Below, piece after piece: positions 1 to 5,921 of a DNA stretch of 8,374 nucleotides. The stretch is from Planctomycetaceae bacterium (GTDB lineage: Bacteria; Planctomycetota; Planctomycetia; Pirellulales; UBA1268): NCBI GenBank assembly GCA_005789975.1, contig SXWC01000087.1, forward strand, positions 1 to 8,374. Reading direction: 5' to 3'. The position numbers and the translations under genes are program-made. How positions within the stretch are numbered: the stretch's first letter is position 1; the number at the start of each line of letters is the position of its first letter. Under the pieces are notes generated by a model. The model made no database searches and was not told the DNA's origin. It worked only from the letters and a program-made list of their open reading frames with translations.

Positions 1-444
1 CACCGTGTCGTTCTCGTCGATCACCGGCCCCGCGCCGAGGTCGAGCAGGGTGAGCAGCGTGTTGCGGAGGTTCAGGTAGCGGGCCCGGTCCTGGAGGTCG
101 TCGGCCACGAGCAGGACCTGCGCCACATGCCGGCCGCGGCCGCGGAGAACCCGCTCATAAGCCTCGATCAGGCAGCTCTGGCCGATCGCGGCCACGGCCT
201 GAAGCTGGGCCAGCTCGGTCGGTCGGCGGGTCAGGCCGATGCGGCCCATGCCGGCGCCGACGGCCCCGGAGCTGACCAGCACGACCCGCCGGCCGTCCGC
301 CGACACCGCGTCGATCTGCCGCCCGAGCGCTTCGATCCGGGACGTGTCGAGCAGGCCATCGGGGCCCGTGAGCACGCGCGTGCCCACCTTGACGACGACA
401 AGCTCCGCGGCGGCGATGACCTGTTGACGGATCGGATCGAACAT
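1..444 (-). CDS. proB: Glutamate 5-kinase, N-terminal part (cut by window edge)
   Basis: ProB phosphorylates L-glutamate with ATP to gamma-glutamyl phosphate, the first committed step of proline synthesis, in the cytoplasm. The 148 visible residues are the N-terminal half of the amino-acid-kinase fold. The nucleotide-binding start [10 protein letters not shown] lies at about residues 16-25, the glycine-rich [15 protein letters not shown] at 57-71, QAVAAIGQS at 82-90, [16 protein letters not shown] at 114-129, and the substrate-site segment ending in ENDTV at 144-148. Most ProB proteins have an Asn at the first position of the INEND segment; here it is Asp143 (IDEND). The ATG at 444 leaves about 15 residues before the first strand, normal for the family. 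No clear Shine-Dalgarno sequence precedes it. The rest of the kinase domain and any PUA domain lie outside the window. It is divergent from purF. Confidence 0.93.
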   Translation of the reverse strand, partial: MFDPIRQQVIAAAELVVVKVGTRVLTGPDGLLDTSRIEALGRQIDAVSADGRRVVLVSSGAVGAGMGRIGLTRRPTELAQLQAVAAIGQSCLIEAYERVLRGRGRHVAQVLLVADDLQDRARYLNLRNTLLTLLDLGAGPVIDENDTV

Positions 445-473
445 GGCGGCGGGGAGTGGGCGTCCGTTCGTGG

Positions 474-495
474 GATCGGCGCGAAACGCCGTATC
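474..495. repeat. Inverted repeat between proB and purF
   Basis: CGGCG (477-481) and CGCCG (487-491) form a perfect 5-bp stem around the loop CGAAA. The flanking GAT (474-476) and ATC (493-495) extend it to 8 pairs with one bulged T at 492. It lies 30 bases upstream of the proB start in the divergent promoter region, so it could be an operator or a proB leader hairpin. In DNA this GC-rich such repeats also arise by chance. Confidence 0.3.
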
Positions 496-550
496 GTACC
501 CTCGCGGCGGCGTGCGCGGCCACCCGGCGATGCCGGCCCCTTCCACGGCC

Positions 551-559
551 TGCTATGCT
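551..559 (+). promoter_or_regulatory. Candidate extended -10 promoter element for purF
   Basis: TGCTATGCT matches the extended -10 pattern TGnTATnnT and stands out in otherwise GC-rich sequence about 90 bases upstream of the purF start. The hexamer 17 bases upstream (531-536, TGCCGG) is a poor -35, so the call rests on the extended -10 alone. Transcription from here would include the hairpin at 598-619 in the leader. Confidence 0.3.
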
Positions 560-597
560 TCTGCAGCGAGGACGAATCCCGGCCGCGATCGTATCCT

Positions 598-619
598 CCG
601 CCCCGGCGTCAGGGGGCGG
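598..619 (+). promoter_or_regulatory. GC-rich leader hairpin upstream of purF
   Basis: CCGCCCC (598-604) and GGGGCGG (613-619) make a perfect 7-bp stem with an 8-base loop, ending 28 bases before the purF ATG and just upstream of the GAGG (634-637) that is the likely ribosome binding site. No U-run follows, so it is not a normal intrinsic terminator. It may influence translation or mRNA stability, or may be a by-product of base composition. It does not resemble any purine riboswitch I know. Confidence 0.35.
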
Positions 620-647
620 CGCGGCAGCCCGCCGAGGCCAACCTGCG

Positions 648-2216
648 ATGAGCGATCTGTATCACGAGTGCGGCCTGGCCGCGATCTACCACCTGGTGGG
701 CGACGAGCCGAGTCCCCTCTGCCCGGTTCAAGGGCCGGAGGAGGTGTCACGGCTCGTGCCCCGGATGCTTCTCGACATCCAGAACCGCGGCCAACTCTCC
801 GCCGGCATGACCGTCTGGAATCCCCAGCGCAGCCAGCTCCTCGCCACCTACAAGGAGGTGGGGAGCGTCAGCGAGGTGTTCCGGATGAGCCACCGGGGCA
901 AGTACGAAAGCCTGATGGAGCAGCACACGGGACGGGCCGCCATCGGCCACGTGCGATACGCGACCTGCGGTGCCGAGGACCGGGGCTACGCCCAGCCGCT
1001 GGAACGGCCGCACATCCAGAAGCGGAAGTGGTTCGCCTTCGGCTTCAACGGCCAGCTCGCCAACTATCCCGAACTGCGGGCGGAGATCCTGGCCACCGAC
1101 GACAGCCATCTCGCCCGCGACAACGACACCGAAGTGATCATGCACGCCATCGGCCAGGAGTTGTCGGGCAATGCCGATCCCGATCCGATCGAGATGCTCG
1201 CCGCAATCTCCGCCCGCTTCGACGGCGCCTGGAACATCGCCCTGCTCGACGCCTGCGGCAGGCTCGTGGTGGCCCGCGACCCGCGGGGCATCCGGCCGAT
1301 GGAATATGCCCGGCTCGGGCCGCTGATCGCGGCGGCGAGCGAGAGCGTGGCCCTGCTGAACCTCGGCTTCCCGGCCGAGTCGATCCGTTCCCTCGAACCC
1401 GGCACGGCACTGATCGTCGACGGCACGAATGTGAGGGTGGAGCGGTTCGCCGAGACGCCCCGCAAGGCCCATTGCTTCTTCGAGTGGGTCTATTTCGCCA
1501 ACGTCGCCAGCACGATGGATGAGCGCAGCGTCTACCTCTCGCGGAAGCGGCTCGGCGAGGAACTTGCGCGGCTCGAGACGGTGCCGATCGACTCCGACAC
1601 CGTCGTGGTCCCAGTGCCCGACACGAGCAAGGCTGCCGCCGATGCACTGGCCTACCGGCTCTCGATCCCATGCGTCGAGGGGTTGATCCGCAACCGCTAC
1701 ACCGGCCGGACCTTCATCGACGCCGCCGCGAGCCGCCGCCAGAAGGCGGAGACGAAATACACGCCCCTCCGTGAGGTGCTCGAGGGCCGGCGGGTGATTC
1801 TCGTCGAGGATTCGATCGTCCGCAGCACCACGATGAAGGTGCTGATCGGCCGCATGCGGTCGCTCGGGCTCGCCCGGGAAATCCACGTCCGCGTGGCCTG
1901 CCCGCCGATCGTCGCCCCCTGCTTCTACGGTATCGACATGTCGACCATCGACGAGCTTTTCGCTCCCGAGTTCCTTCCCGACGGAAAACTCACCGAGGCG
2001 GCTCAGGGAGAAATGGCGGCCCGGCTGGGGGCCGATTCGCTCCGCTACCTGCCGATCGAGGCGGTGGCCCGATCGATCGGCTTTGACGAGGCCGATCTCT
2101 GCCAGGCCTGCCTCACGGGCAACTATCCGACACCGGCCGGTGAGCGGCTCTACACGATCGCCCTCAGGCAGACGTCCCGCGGAGGCGCGGGCCGGACCTA
2201 TGAAACAGCCCGGTAG
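648..2216 (+). CDS. purF: Amidophosphoribosyltransferase (glutamine PRPP amidotransferase)
   Basis: PurF transfers glutamine-derived ammonia to PRPP, giving 5-phosphoribosylamine, the first step of de novo purine synthesis. The 522-residue protein has an N-terminal class II glutaminase domain and a C-terminal PRPP-binding domain. Cys8 (HECGLA) is the expected nucleophile, exposed after loss of a 7-residue propeptide. Other glutaminase landmarks are QNRGQLSAG (45-53), HVRYAT (101-106), FNGQLAN (133-139) and NDTE (159-162). The PRPP loop [13 protein letters not shown] is at 383-395. Cys276, Cys425, Cys485 and Cys488 match the four iron-sulfur ligands of the Bacillus subtilis-type enzyme. Two usual positions differ: FNG for HNG, and RSTT for RGTT in the PRPP loop. 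The frame is open upstream to 456, but this ATG fits the propeptide and has GAGG (634-637) ahead of it. A 6-bp inverted repeat, CCCGCG/CGCGGG (2176-2191), lies inside the 3' end. Confidence 0.9.
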   Translation: MSDLYHECGLAAIYHLVGDEPSPLCPVQGPEEVSRLVPRMLLDIQNRGQLSAGMTVWNPQRSQLLATYKEVGSVSEVFRMSHRGKYESLMEQHTGRAAIGHVRYATCGAEDRGYAQPLERPHIQKRKWFAFGFNGQLANYPELRAEILATDDSHLARDNDTEVIMHAIGQELSGNADPDPIEMLAAISARFDGAWNIALLDACGRLVVARDPRGIRPMEYARLGPLIAAASESVALLNLGFPAESIRSLEPGTALIVDGTNVRVERFAETPRKAHCFFEWVYFANVASTMDERSVYLSRKRLGEELARLETVPIDSDTVVVPVPDTSKAAADALAYRLSIPCVEGLIRNRYTGRTFIDAAASRRQKAETKYTPLREVLEGRRVILVEDSIVRSTTMKVLIGRMRSLGLAREIHVRVACPPIVAPCFYGIDMSTIDELFAPEFLPDGKLTEAAQGEMAARLGADSLRYLPIEAVARSIGFDEADLCQACLTGNYPTPAGERLYTIALRQTSRGGAGRTYETAR

Positions 2217-2218
2217 GC

Positions 2219-2899
2219 TCACGCCGGCGGGATGACACGATCGCAGTCCGCGGGTCGGTCGTTGCGGTCGAGGGCGGCCCGCCAGACCGGCGCCCCGGCG
2301 ATCCGGGTCCGGCGCTCGAAGTGGGTGCGGTAGTCAAGGTCGTGTTCCGGCGGCGGGGCCTCTTCGTCCCGCGGATCGGCGAACAGGCCGGTGGCTCTCG
2401 CGAAGGCCATCGACTCGTGGAAATATTCCTCCACGTCGGTCCAGACGTGCAGGATGGCCCCCGGCGGCAGCACACGGCCGGCGTGCCGAAGGAAGAGTTC
2501 CGAGAGCACCCGCCGCTTGCGATGGCGGGCCTTCCACCACGGATCGGGAAAGTAGACGTGGACGCCGCCCAGACAGGCGTCGGGGAGCATGCTGCGGACG
2601 AGGAAGGTCGCGTCGCCGTGGATGATCCGGGCGTTGGTCCGGCCCGCGGCCGCGAGCCTCCCCGCACAGAGGCGTGCGTAGCCCCCCGCGATCTCTGCGC
2701 CGAGAAAGTTGCGGTCGGGCGTCTGCGCCGACGCCGTGGTGAGGAACAGCCCCTTGCCGCTGCCAACTTCGAGTTCGACCGGCGCCTTGGAGGAAAACAA
2801 GGATCCAGGATCGAAGGGCGAGGGCAGCGACTCGAGCGCGAGCAGGTGCGCCGACAGGTCGAGCGATGGATCGGGTTTTCGTGGTGGGCGACGAGGCAT
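2219..2899 (-). CDS. trmB: tRNA (guanine-N7-)-methyltransferase
   Basis: TrmB uses S-adenosylmethionine to form 7-methylguanosine at position 46 of the tRNA variable loop. The 226-residue protein is of ordinary family length. The SAM-binding loop LEVGSGKG is at 43-50, followed by GAEI (67-70), the acidic GDA (95-97), and the family signature VHVYFPDPWWKARHRKRR (113-130). The C-terminal substrate segment RTHFERRTRIAG (191-202) corresponds to the usual TxFE motif. The N-terminus is a short basic, proline-rich tail. The gene follows the FabZ-like gene by 16 bases and has no clear Shine-Dalgarno sequence, so it is probably read from the same transcript. Its stop lies 2 bases from the purF stop on the opposite strand. 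Confidence 0.93.
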   Translation of the reverse strand: MPRRPPRKPDPSLDLSAHLLALESLPSPFDPGSLFSSKAPVELEVGSGKGLFLTTASAQTPDRNFLGAEIAGGYARLCAGRLAAAGRTNARIIHGDATFLVRSMLPDACLGGVHVYFPDPWWKARHRKRRVLSELFLRHAGRVLPPGAILHVWTDVEEYFHESMAFARATGLFADPRDEEAPPPEHDLDYRTHFERRTRIAGAPVWRAALDRNDRPADCDRVIPPA

Positions 2900-2915
2900 C
2901 AGGAAACCGGGCCGA

Positions 2916-3455
2916 TCACGTCGCGGTGGCCCGGCTGGCGGCGAGTTTTCCGGCCGACTCGAGCACGTCGATCGGCAGCGGCACCCCCTTGATGATCCCG
3001 TCCACGACGATGTTCTCGCGGACGAGCCCCTGGAAGCGGCAGACGATCATGGCCCTGGGACGGACGCGGATCCGTTCGACCGCGATCACGAGACGGTCCC
3101 CCGGCACCACGGGCTCACGGAATCGAACCTCCTCGAGGCCGCCGAATCCGACCACCTGGGCATCGAGAAGGTTGTATCGCTGGGAGTAGTAGCTGGAGAG
3201 TTGGGCCGCGGCCTCGCACATCATCACCCCAGGCATGAGCGGCACGCCCGGAAAATGGCCCCGAACCCAAAACTCGTCGGGTGTGAGGTCCTTGTAGCCG
3301 ACACACAGTCCACGGGACAGATCCTCGTGCACGATCGCCGTGAGTTGCTCCATCTCGAACCGCTGCCGGTTCCAGCGACGAATTTCCTCGATATCGGCCA
3401 CGACGCGGTCGAGATCGTATTCGCTGGGATGGATGATGTAATCGCGCGGAGCCAC
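2916..3455 (-). CDS. FabZ-like 3-hydroxyacyl-ACP dehydratase (hotdog fold)
   Basis: Members of this hotdog-fold family dehydrate 3-hydroxyacyl-ACP to trans-2-enoyl-ACP in fatty acid elongation. The active-site helix region GHFPGVPLMPGVMMCEAAAQ (66-85) carries the expected His67 and Glu81, 14 residues apart as in E. coli FabZ (His54/Glu68). GFGGLEEVRFREPVVPGDRL (103-122) matches the following conserved strand and loop. At 179 residues it is longer than the roughly 145-150 usual for FabZ. The extra length is an N-terminal stretch of about 40 residues rich in charged and aromatic residues. The start is a GTG at 3455; GAGGAAA lies 8-14 bases upstream, and no good internal ATG occurs before the domain. 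I leave the symbol empty because the extension makes a specialised paralogue (lipid or secondary pathway) as likely as the housekeeping fabZ. Confidence 0.85.
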   Translation of the reverse strand: MAPRDYIIHPSEYDLDRVVADIEEIRRWNRQRFEMEQLTAIVHEDLSRGLCVGYKDLTPDEFWVRGHFPGVPLMPGVMMCEAAAQLSSYYSQRYNLLDAQVVGFGGLEEVRFREPVVPGDRLVIAVERIRVRPRAMIVCRFQGLVRENIVVDGIIKGVPLPIDVLESAGKLAASRATAT

Positions 3456-3521
3456 TGCGGATGTTTCCTCAGGCTGCTGCGGGTTGGGGGATTTTCGGGG
3501 CGGGACGGACGAACGCGAAGA

Positions 3522-3620
3522 CTACGTGCGGATGTGCTTCCGCTTTGCCTTGCGGGCCTTGCTGCTGGCGGGCCTGGCGCCGTGATTCGCCTTCTTGAGT
3601 TTGCGATGGGGCTTGGCCAT
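3522..3620 (-). CDS. 32-residue highly basic small protein
   Basis: This short gene encodes a 32-residue protein starting MAKPHRKLKK and ending KAKRKHIRT. It contains 8 Lys, 5 Arg and 3 His and no Asp or Glu. It has no membrane segment and no cysteine. A Shine-Dalgarno sequence, GGAG (complement of 3627-3630), lies 6 bases before the ATG, which favours this start over the same open frame continuing back to 3758. I recall similar short lysine-rich proteins annotated as hypothetical in Planctomycetota, but I cannot confirm this here. Composition suggests nucleic-acid or ribosome binding, like the tiny ribosomal proteins bL34, bL36 or Thx, though I see no alignment to any of them. It lies 91 bases after the membrane protein gene and 66 bases before the FabZ-like gene. 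Function is unknown. Confidence 0.75.
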   Translation of the reverse strand: MAKPHRKLKKANHGARPASSKARKAKRKHIRT

Positions 3621-3650
3621 GGTCGACTCCGGGGACAGGAACGGATTGCC

Positions 3651-3686
3651 AAAAAAGGCGGGGACGCAGGTTGTACCACGCGCCCC
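3651..3686 (-). terminator. Possible intrinsic terminator after the membrane protein gene
   Basis: Read on the minus strand, GGGGCGC (complement of 3680-3686) pairs with GCGTCCCC (complement of 3660-3667) with one bulged T. A run of six T (complement of 3651-3656) follows after 3 bases. Six consecutive T are rare in this GC-rich window. The position, 25 bases after the membrane protein stop at 3712, suits a terminator. The 12-base loop and the bulge make it imperfect. If real, the small basic gene starting at 3620 needs readthrough or a promoter inside this segment. Confidence 0.4.
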
Positions 3687-3711
3687 GTTCGGCTTCCACC
3701 GCCTGCCAGGG

Positions 3712-4206
3712 CTACCGCTCGGCAGCCGCCGAGGCGCGTTCCGCGGCGATCGCATCACGGAGGCTGGTCCGCACGATTTCCACGAAACTCGCCCCCAGAA
3801 ACCCGAGCAGCCCGCCGATGACGGCCGACGAGACGCCGCCCAGGGCCGCGCCGGCGAGCGAACTCGACGTCAGCGAGGCCAGGGCCGTCGCTCCGGTGAT
3901 ACCGCCGCACGCCGCGCCGATCCCGGCCGACACGGGCACCAGCCTGCCGAGGCTCTCCCGTTGTTCGAGCCTGCCGGGCCGGAGCGGGGGGATCAGGGGA
4001 GGAGATTCACCGGGCCGCCGGACCCGCGACAGGTCCCGGTCGGCCGTTTCCCGCAGTCGCGTGCCGATCGCGTTGCCCGCGACATGCATCGCGACGCTCG
4101 CGATCAACACCGCCGCGGCAATCCATCCCGCCAGCCCGAGCCAGCCAATCGCCGCTCCGGCCACGCCGAGGACCACCGCCAACCAGGAATATGTGACCGG
4201 CCGCAT
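3712..4206 (-). CDS. Small membrane protein of unknown function, two helical hairpins
   Basis: I do not recognise a named family. The 164-residue protein has two hydrophobic segments near the N-terminus (about 7-25 and 28-46), then a polar, proline-rich stretch (about 49-87: GTRLRETADRDL, later PPLIPPLRPG). Two more glycine/alanine/serine-rich hydrophobic segments follow (about 88-112 and 116-141), with a charged C-terminal helix. The C-terminal pair, for example GIGAACGGITGATALA at 95-110, has closely spaced small residues that could allow tight helix packing. The start at 4206 is preferred because GGAG (complement of 4214-4217) lies 7 bases before it. A longer frame from 4266 would add 20 residues and overlap the preceding gene. 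It begins 43 bases after the second toroid gene, so co-transcription is likely. Confidence 0.75.
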   Translation of the reverse strand: MRPVTYSWLAVVLGVAGAAIGWLGLAGWIAAAVLIASVAMHVAGNAIGTRLRETADRDLSRVRRPGESPPLIPPLRPGRLEQRESLGRLVPVSAGIGAACGGITGATALASLTSSSLAGAALGGVSSAVIGGLLGFLGASFVEIVRTSLRDAIAAERASAAAER

Positions 4207-4249
4207 GTGCTGACTCCACCAGGGAGTATAGGCGGGCCGAAACGCCGGC

Positions 4250-5788
4250 CTACCAGCCGGCGGCAACCGCCTCGGGGCGGTAGATCGGCAGCAGGCGGTA
4301 GTAGACCTCGAGGGTCAGCACCGCCAGGGCCGTGTGGGCCACCCGGCCACCGGGCGCGGTTTCGGGGTCGGCGAAGAACCAGCTGCCGGCCTCGTGGCCG
4401 ACCATCCCCTGGCGGGCGACCAACTGGTCTCGATTGCGGGAGTTCCATTTCGGCCAGGCGGGATGGTCACGCTGCAGGAGCGCCTGGGAGAGATAGAAGT
4501 TGAGGTAGACCGCATCCGGAGCGGGGCCCGCCTTGGCCAGCGCGGCGAGCCCTCGATCGATCGCCTGCTCCTCGGGCCAGGCGGTGTAGAGCCGGCAGAG
4601 CAGGCCGATCGCGGAGGTGCAGGGCCGGGACTGCGGCGACTGGTAGCCGTAGGCCTCGCCGCGGCGGACCTGCACCCGGTCGAGGAATCGGCAGACACCG
4701 TCGATCGTCGGCGAGGGTACCGGGATGCCCGCCAGTCCGGCGCTCTTCACGGCGGCGAGTTGCCAGGCCGTCACCGTCGTGTCGCCCGGTTGGCCGGGAA
4801 GGTAACGCCAGCCACCGCCGTGCATGTCTTGGGCGGTTTCGATGAAGCGCACGGCATCGCGGACGTAGCGAACGAGCGCCTGGTCCCGCGTCATCCCGAG
4901 CGCCTCGGCGAGGGCGAGGGTGGCCACCCCGTGACCGTACATCGTTCCCTCGCTGAGATCTCCCCCGCGGGGCGTCGGCTGCATGCGACTCATGAGGTAG
5001 TAGATGCCTCGTGTCACCGTCTCGCGATGAACGCCCTCGACGTGCGTGTGCCCGGCGCCGAGAAAGGGCAGCAGCGCAAGCCCGGTGGCCGCCGTCGTGC
5101 TCGAGACCGTGCCGGGATCACGGCACGCCCCGTCGCATTGGCAGCCGCTGAGATCAAATCGCCATGAGCCGTCGGTCGCCTGATGCCGCGCGAGCCAGGC
5201 GAGCCCGCGCTCGACCGCCGTCTCGCTGGCCGCGGAGCCCCCGTGGTTCACGAGGCCGAGGCCCCGTTCCGGTCCGCGACGCCCGGCGAATGCGCGGAGG
5301 AGGTCGGCCTCGCTGGCAGCCGCTCCCCCGGGCGCATGCGATGCCGTCTGCGCCGGTGCCGAGGCGGTGGGCCGCGATGCGACGCGGATGGGGGCGGAGG
5401 CTTCGCCGGCCGGGGGAAGGGCCGCTTGGAGGTCCTCGGTCACCGCCACCTCGGTCACCGCCACGAGGGGAGGTTCCGGTTGGATCACCGTCGAATCCGG
5501 CGTCGGCAGCGGTGCGGCGACGGCGGCAGGGATCGCCGCAGCGGCGATATCGACGGCGGCCAGCTCGGCCGGTGCGCCCCCGGCCGACGAGCCTGGATCG
5601 ACGTCAGGCTCGTCGTTCTGGACGATCAGGATCGGTCGCGGCCGGTCCCGCACCTCGGCAGGGATCATCGCCAGTGCCAGCACGATGAGCAGGGCAACGT
5701 GCCCGATCAGGCTTGCATACCCCGAGCGGACGCCGGGGTGGCCGAGAAGTCGCTCGATGAATGTCCGGCTTCCAGTGCCCTCCCGCAT
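4250..5788 (-). CDS. Membrane-anchored alpha/alpha-toroid protein (prenyltransferase/squalene-oxidase repeat), second copy
   Basis: This is a 512-residue paralogue of the protein at 5921-7570. One membrane helix (about 28-43, HVALLIVLALAMIP) follows a short cytoplasmic tail. A proline/alanine-rich linker (about 45-185) and a helical toroid domain (about 190-505), predicted to face the periplasm, come next. QW-like repeats are visible: WLARHQATDGSW (198-209), FIETAQDMHGGGWRY (315-329) and FLDRVQVRRG (368-377). QPGDTTVTAWQ (333-343) stands where squalene-hopene cyclases carry DXDDTA, so the catalytic acid cluster is not conserved and cyclase activity is doubtful. Cys216, Cys218 and Cys222 form a cluster. 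The C-terminus has GHEAGSW and EVYYRLLPIYR. ATG at 5788 is preferred: GGAG (complement of 5797-5800) lies 8 bases upstream. A GTG at 5791 would add one residue. Substrate or partner is unknown. Confidence 0.88.
   Translation of the reverse strand: MREGTGSRTFIERLLGHPGVRSGYASLIGHVALLIVLALAMIPAEVRDRPRPILIVQNDEPDVDPGSSAGGAPAELAAVDIAAAAIPAAVAAPLPTPDSTVIQPEPPLVAVTEVAVTEDLQAALPPAGEASAPIRVASRPTASAPAQTASHAPGGAAASEADLLRAFAGRRGPERGLGLVNHGGSAASETAVERGLAWLARHQATDGSWRFDLSGCQCDGACRDPGTVSSTTAATGLALLPFLGAGHTHVEGVHRETVTRGIYYLMSRMQPTPRGGDLSEGTMYGHGVATLALAEALGMTRDQALVRYVRDAVRFIETAQDMHGGGWRYLPGQPGDTTVTAWQLAAVKSAGLAGIPVPSPTIDGVCRFLDRVQVRRGEAYGYQSPQSRPCTSAIGLLCRLYTAWPEEQAIDRGLAALAKAGPAPDAVYLNFYLSQALLQRDHPAWPKWNSRNRDQLVARQGMVGHEAGSWFFADPETAPGGRVAHTALAVLTLEVYYRLLPIYRPEAVAAGW
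5435..5464. repeat. Perfect 15-bp tandem duplication in the linker of the second toroid gene
   Basis: CTCGGTCACCGCCAC occurs twice head to tail (5435-5449 and 5450-5464). On the coding (minus) strand it gives the pentapeptide repeat VAVTE-VAVTE in the periplasmic linker. The two copies are identical at the DNA level, which suggests a recent slippage duplication. Confidence 0.9.
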
Positions 5789-5877
5789 CACGGCTGCTCC
5801 GCATTGCCGGAAACCACGCAGACCTTGCCGGTTGCGTGGACTGAGGCATCGCGAGAGCCCTCTGCGGCGCGCACCGC

Positions 5878-5921
5878 GATCCCCGCAGGGATCATCGGCC
5901 GTGGCCGGTGTCCCGCAGGAC
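5878..5921 (-). promoter_or_regulatory. Twin UNCG-type hairpins after the first toroid gene
   Basis: Read as minus-strand RNA, GUCC-UGCG-GGAC (complement of 5921-5910) begins at the last base of the stop codon of the preceding gene, and GAUCCC-UGCG-GGGAUC (complement of 5893-5878) follows 16 bases later. Both have the loop UGCG closed by C-G, the UNCG class known for very stable folding. Between them lies a third inverted repeat, CGGCC/GGCCG (5896-5907). No U-run follows, so a classic intrinsic terminator is not indicated. A 3'-end stabiliser, processing site or partial terminator in the 132-base spacer before the second toroid gene is possible. Confidence 0.45.

Noticed and set aside
456..647. 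A 64-residue N-terminal extension of PurF
   Set aside because: The extension is Arg/Pro/Ala-rich noise, and it would place the nucleophile Cys far from the N-terminus, whereas class II glutaminases need it exposed after at most a short propeptide.
747..2222. A 491-codon minus-strand frame antisense to purF
   Set aside because: purF on the plus strand has all catalytic motifs; the antisense translation has no recognisable motif and is explained by GC bias.
3621..3758. Upstream in-frame extension of the small basic protein from 3758
   Set aside because: It crosses the six-T terminator-like tract, overlaps the membrane protein's 3' end and ignores the well-spaced GGAG before the ATG at 3620.
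3961..4040. Short repeats and GC-rich runs elsewhere as a possible CRISPR array or mobile-element ends
   Set aside because: No regularly spaced identical repeats, terminal inverted repeats, transposase or target duplications are visible anywhere in the window.
4207..4266. Earlier start for the membrane protein at 4266
   Set aside because: It would overlap the end of the second toroid gene, whereas the ATG at 4206 has GGAG 7 bases upstream and begins the hydrophobic segment cleanly.
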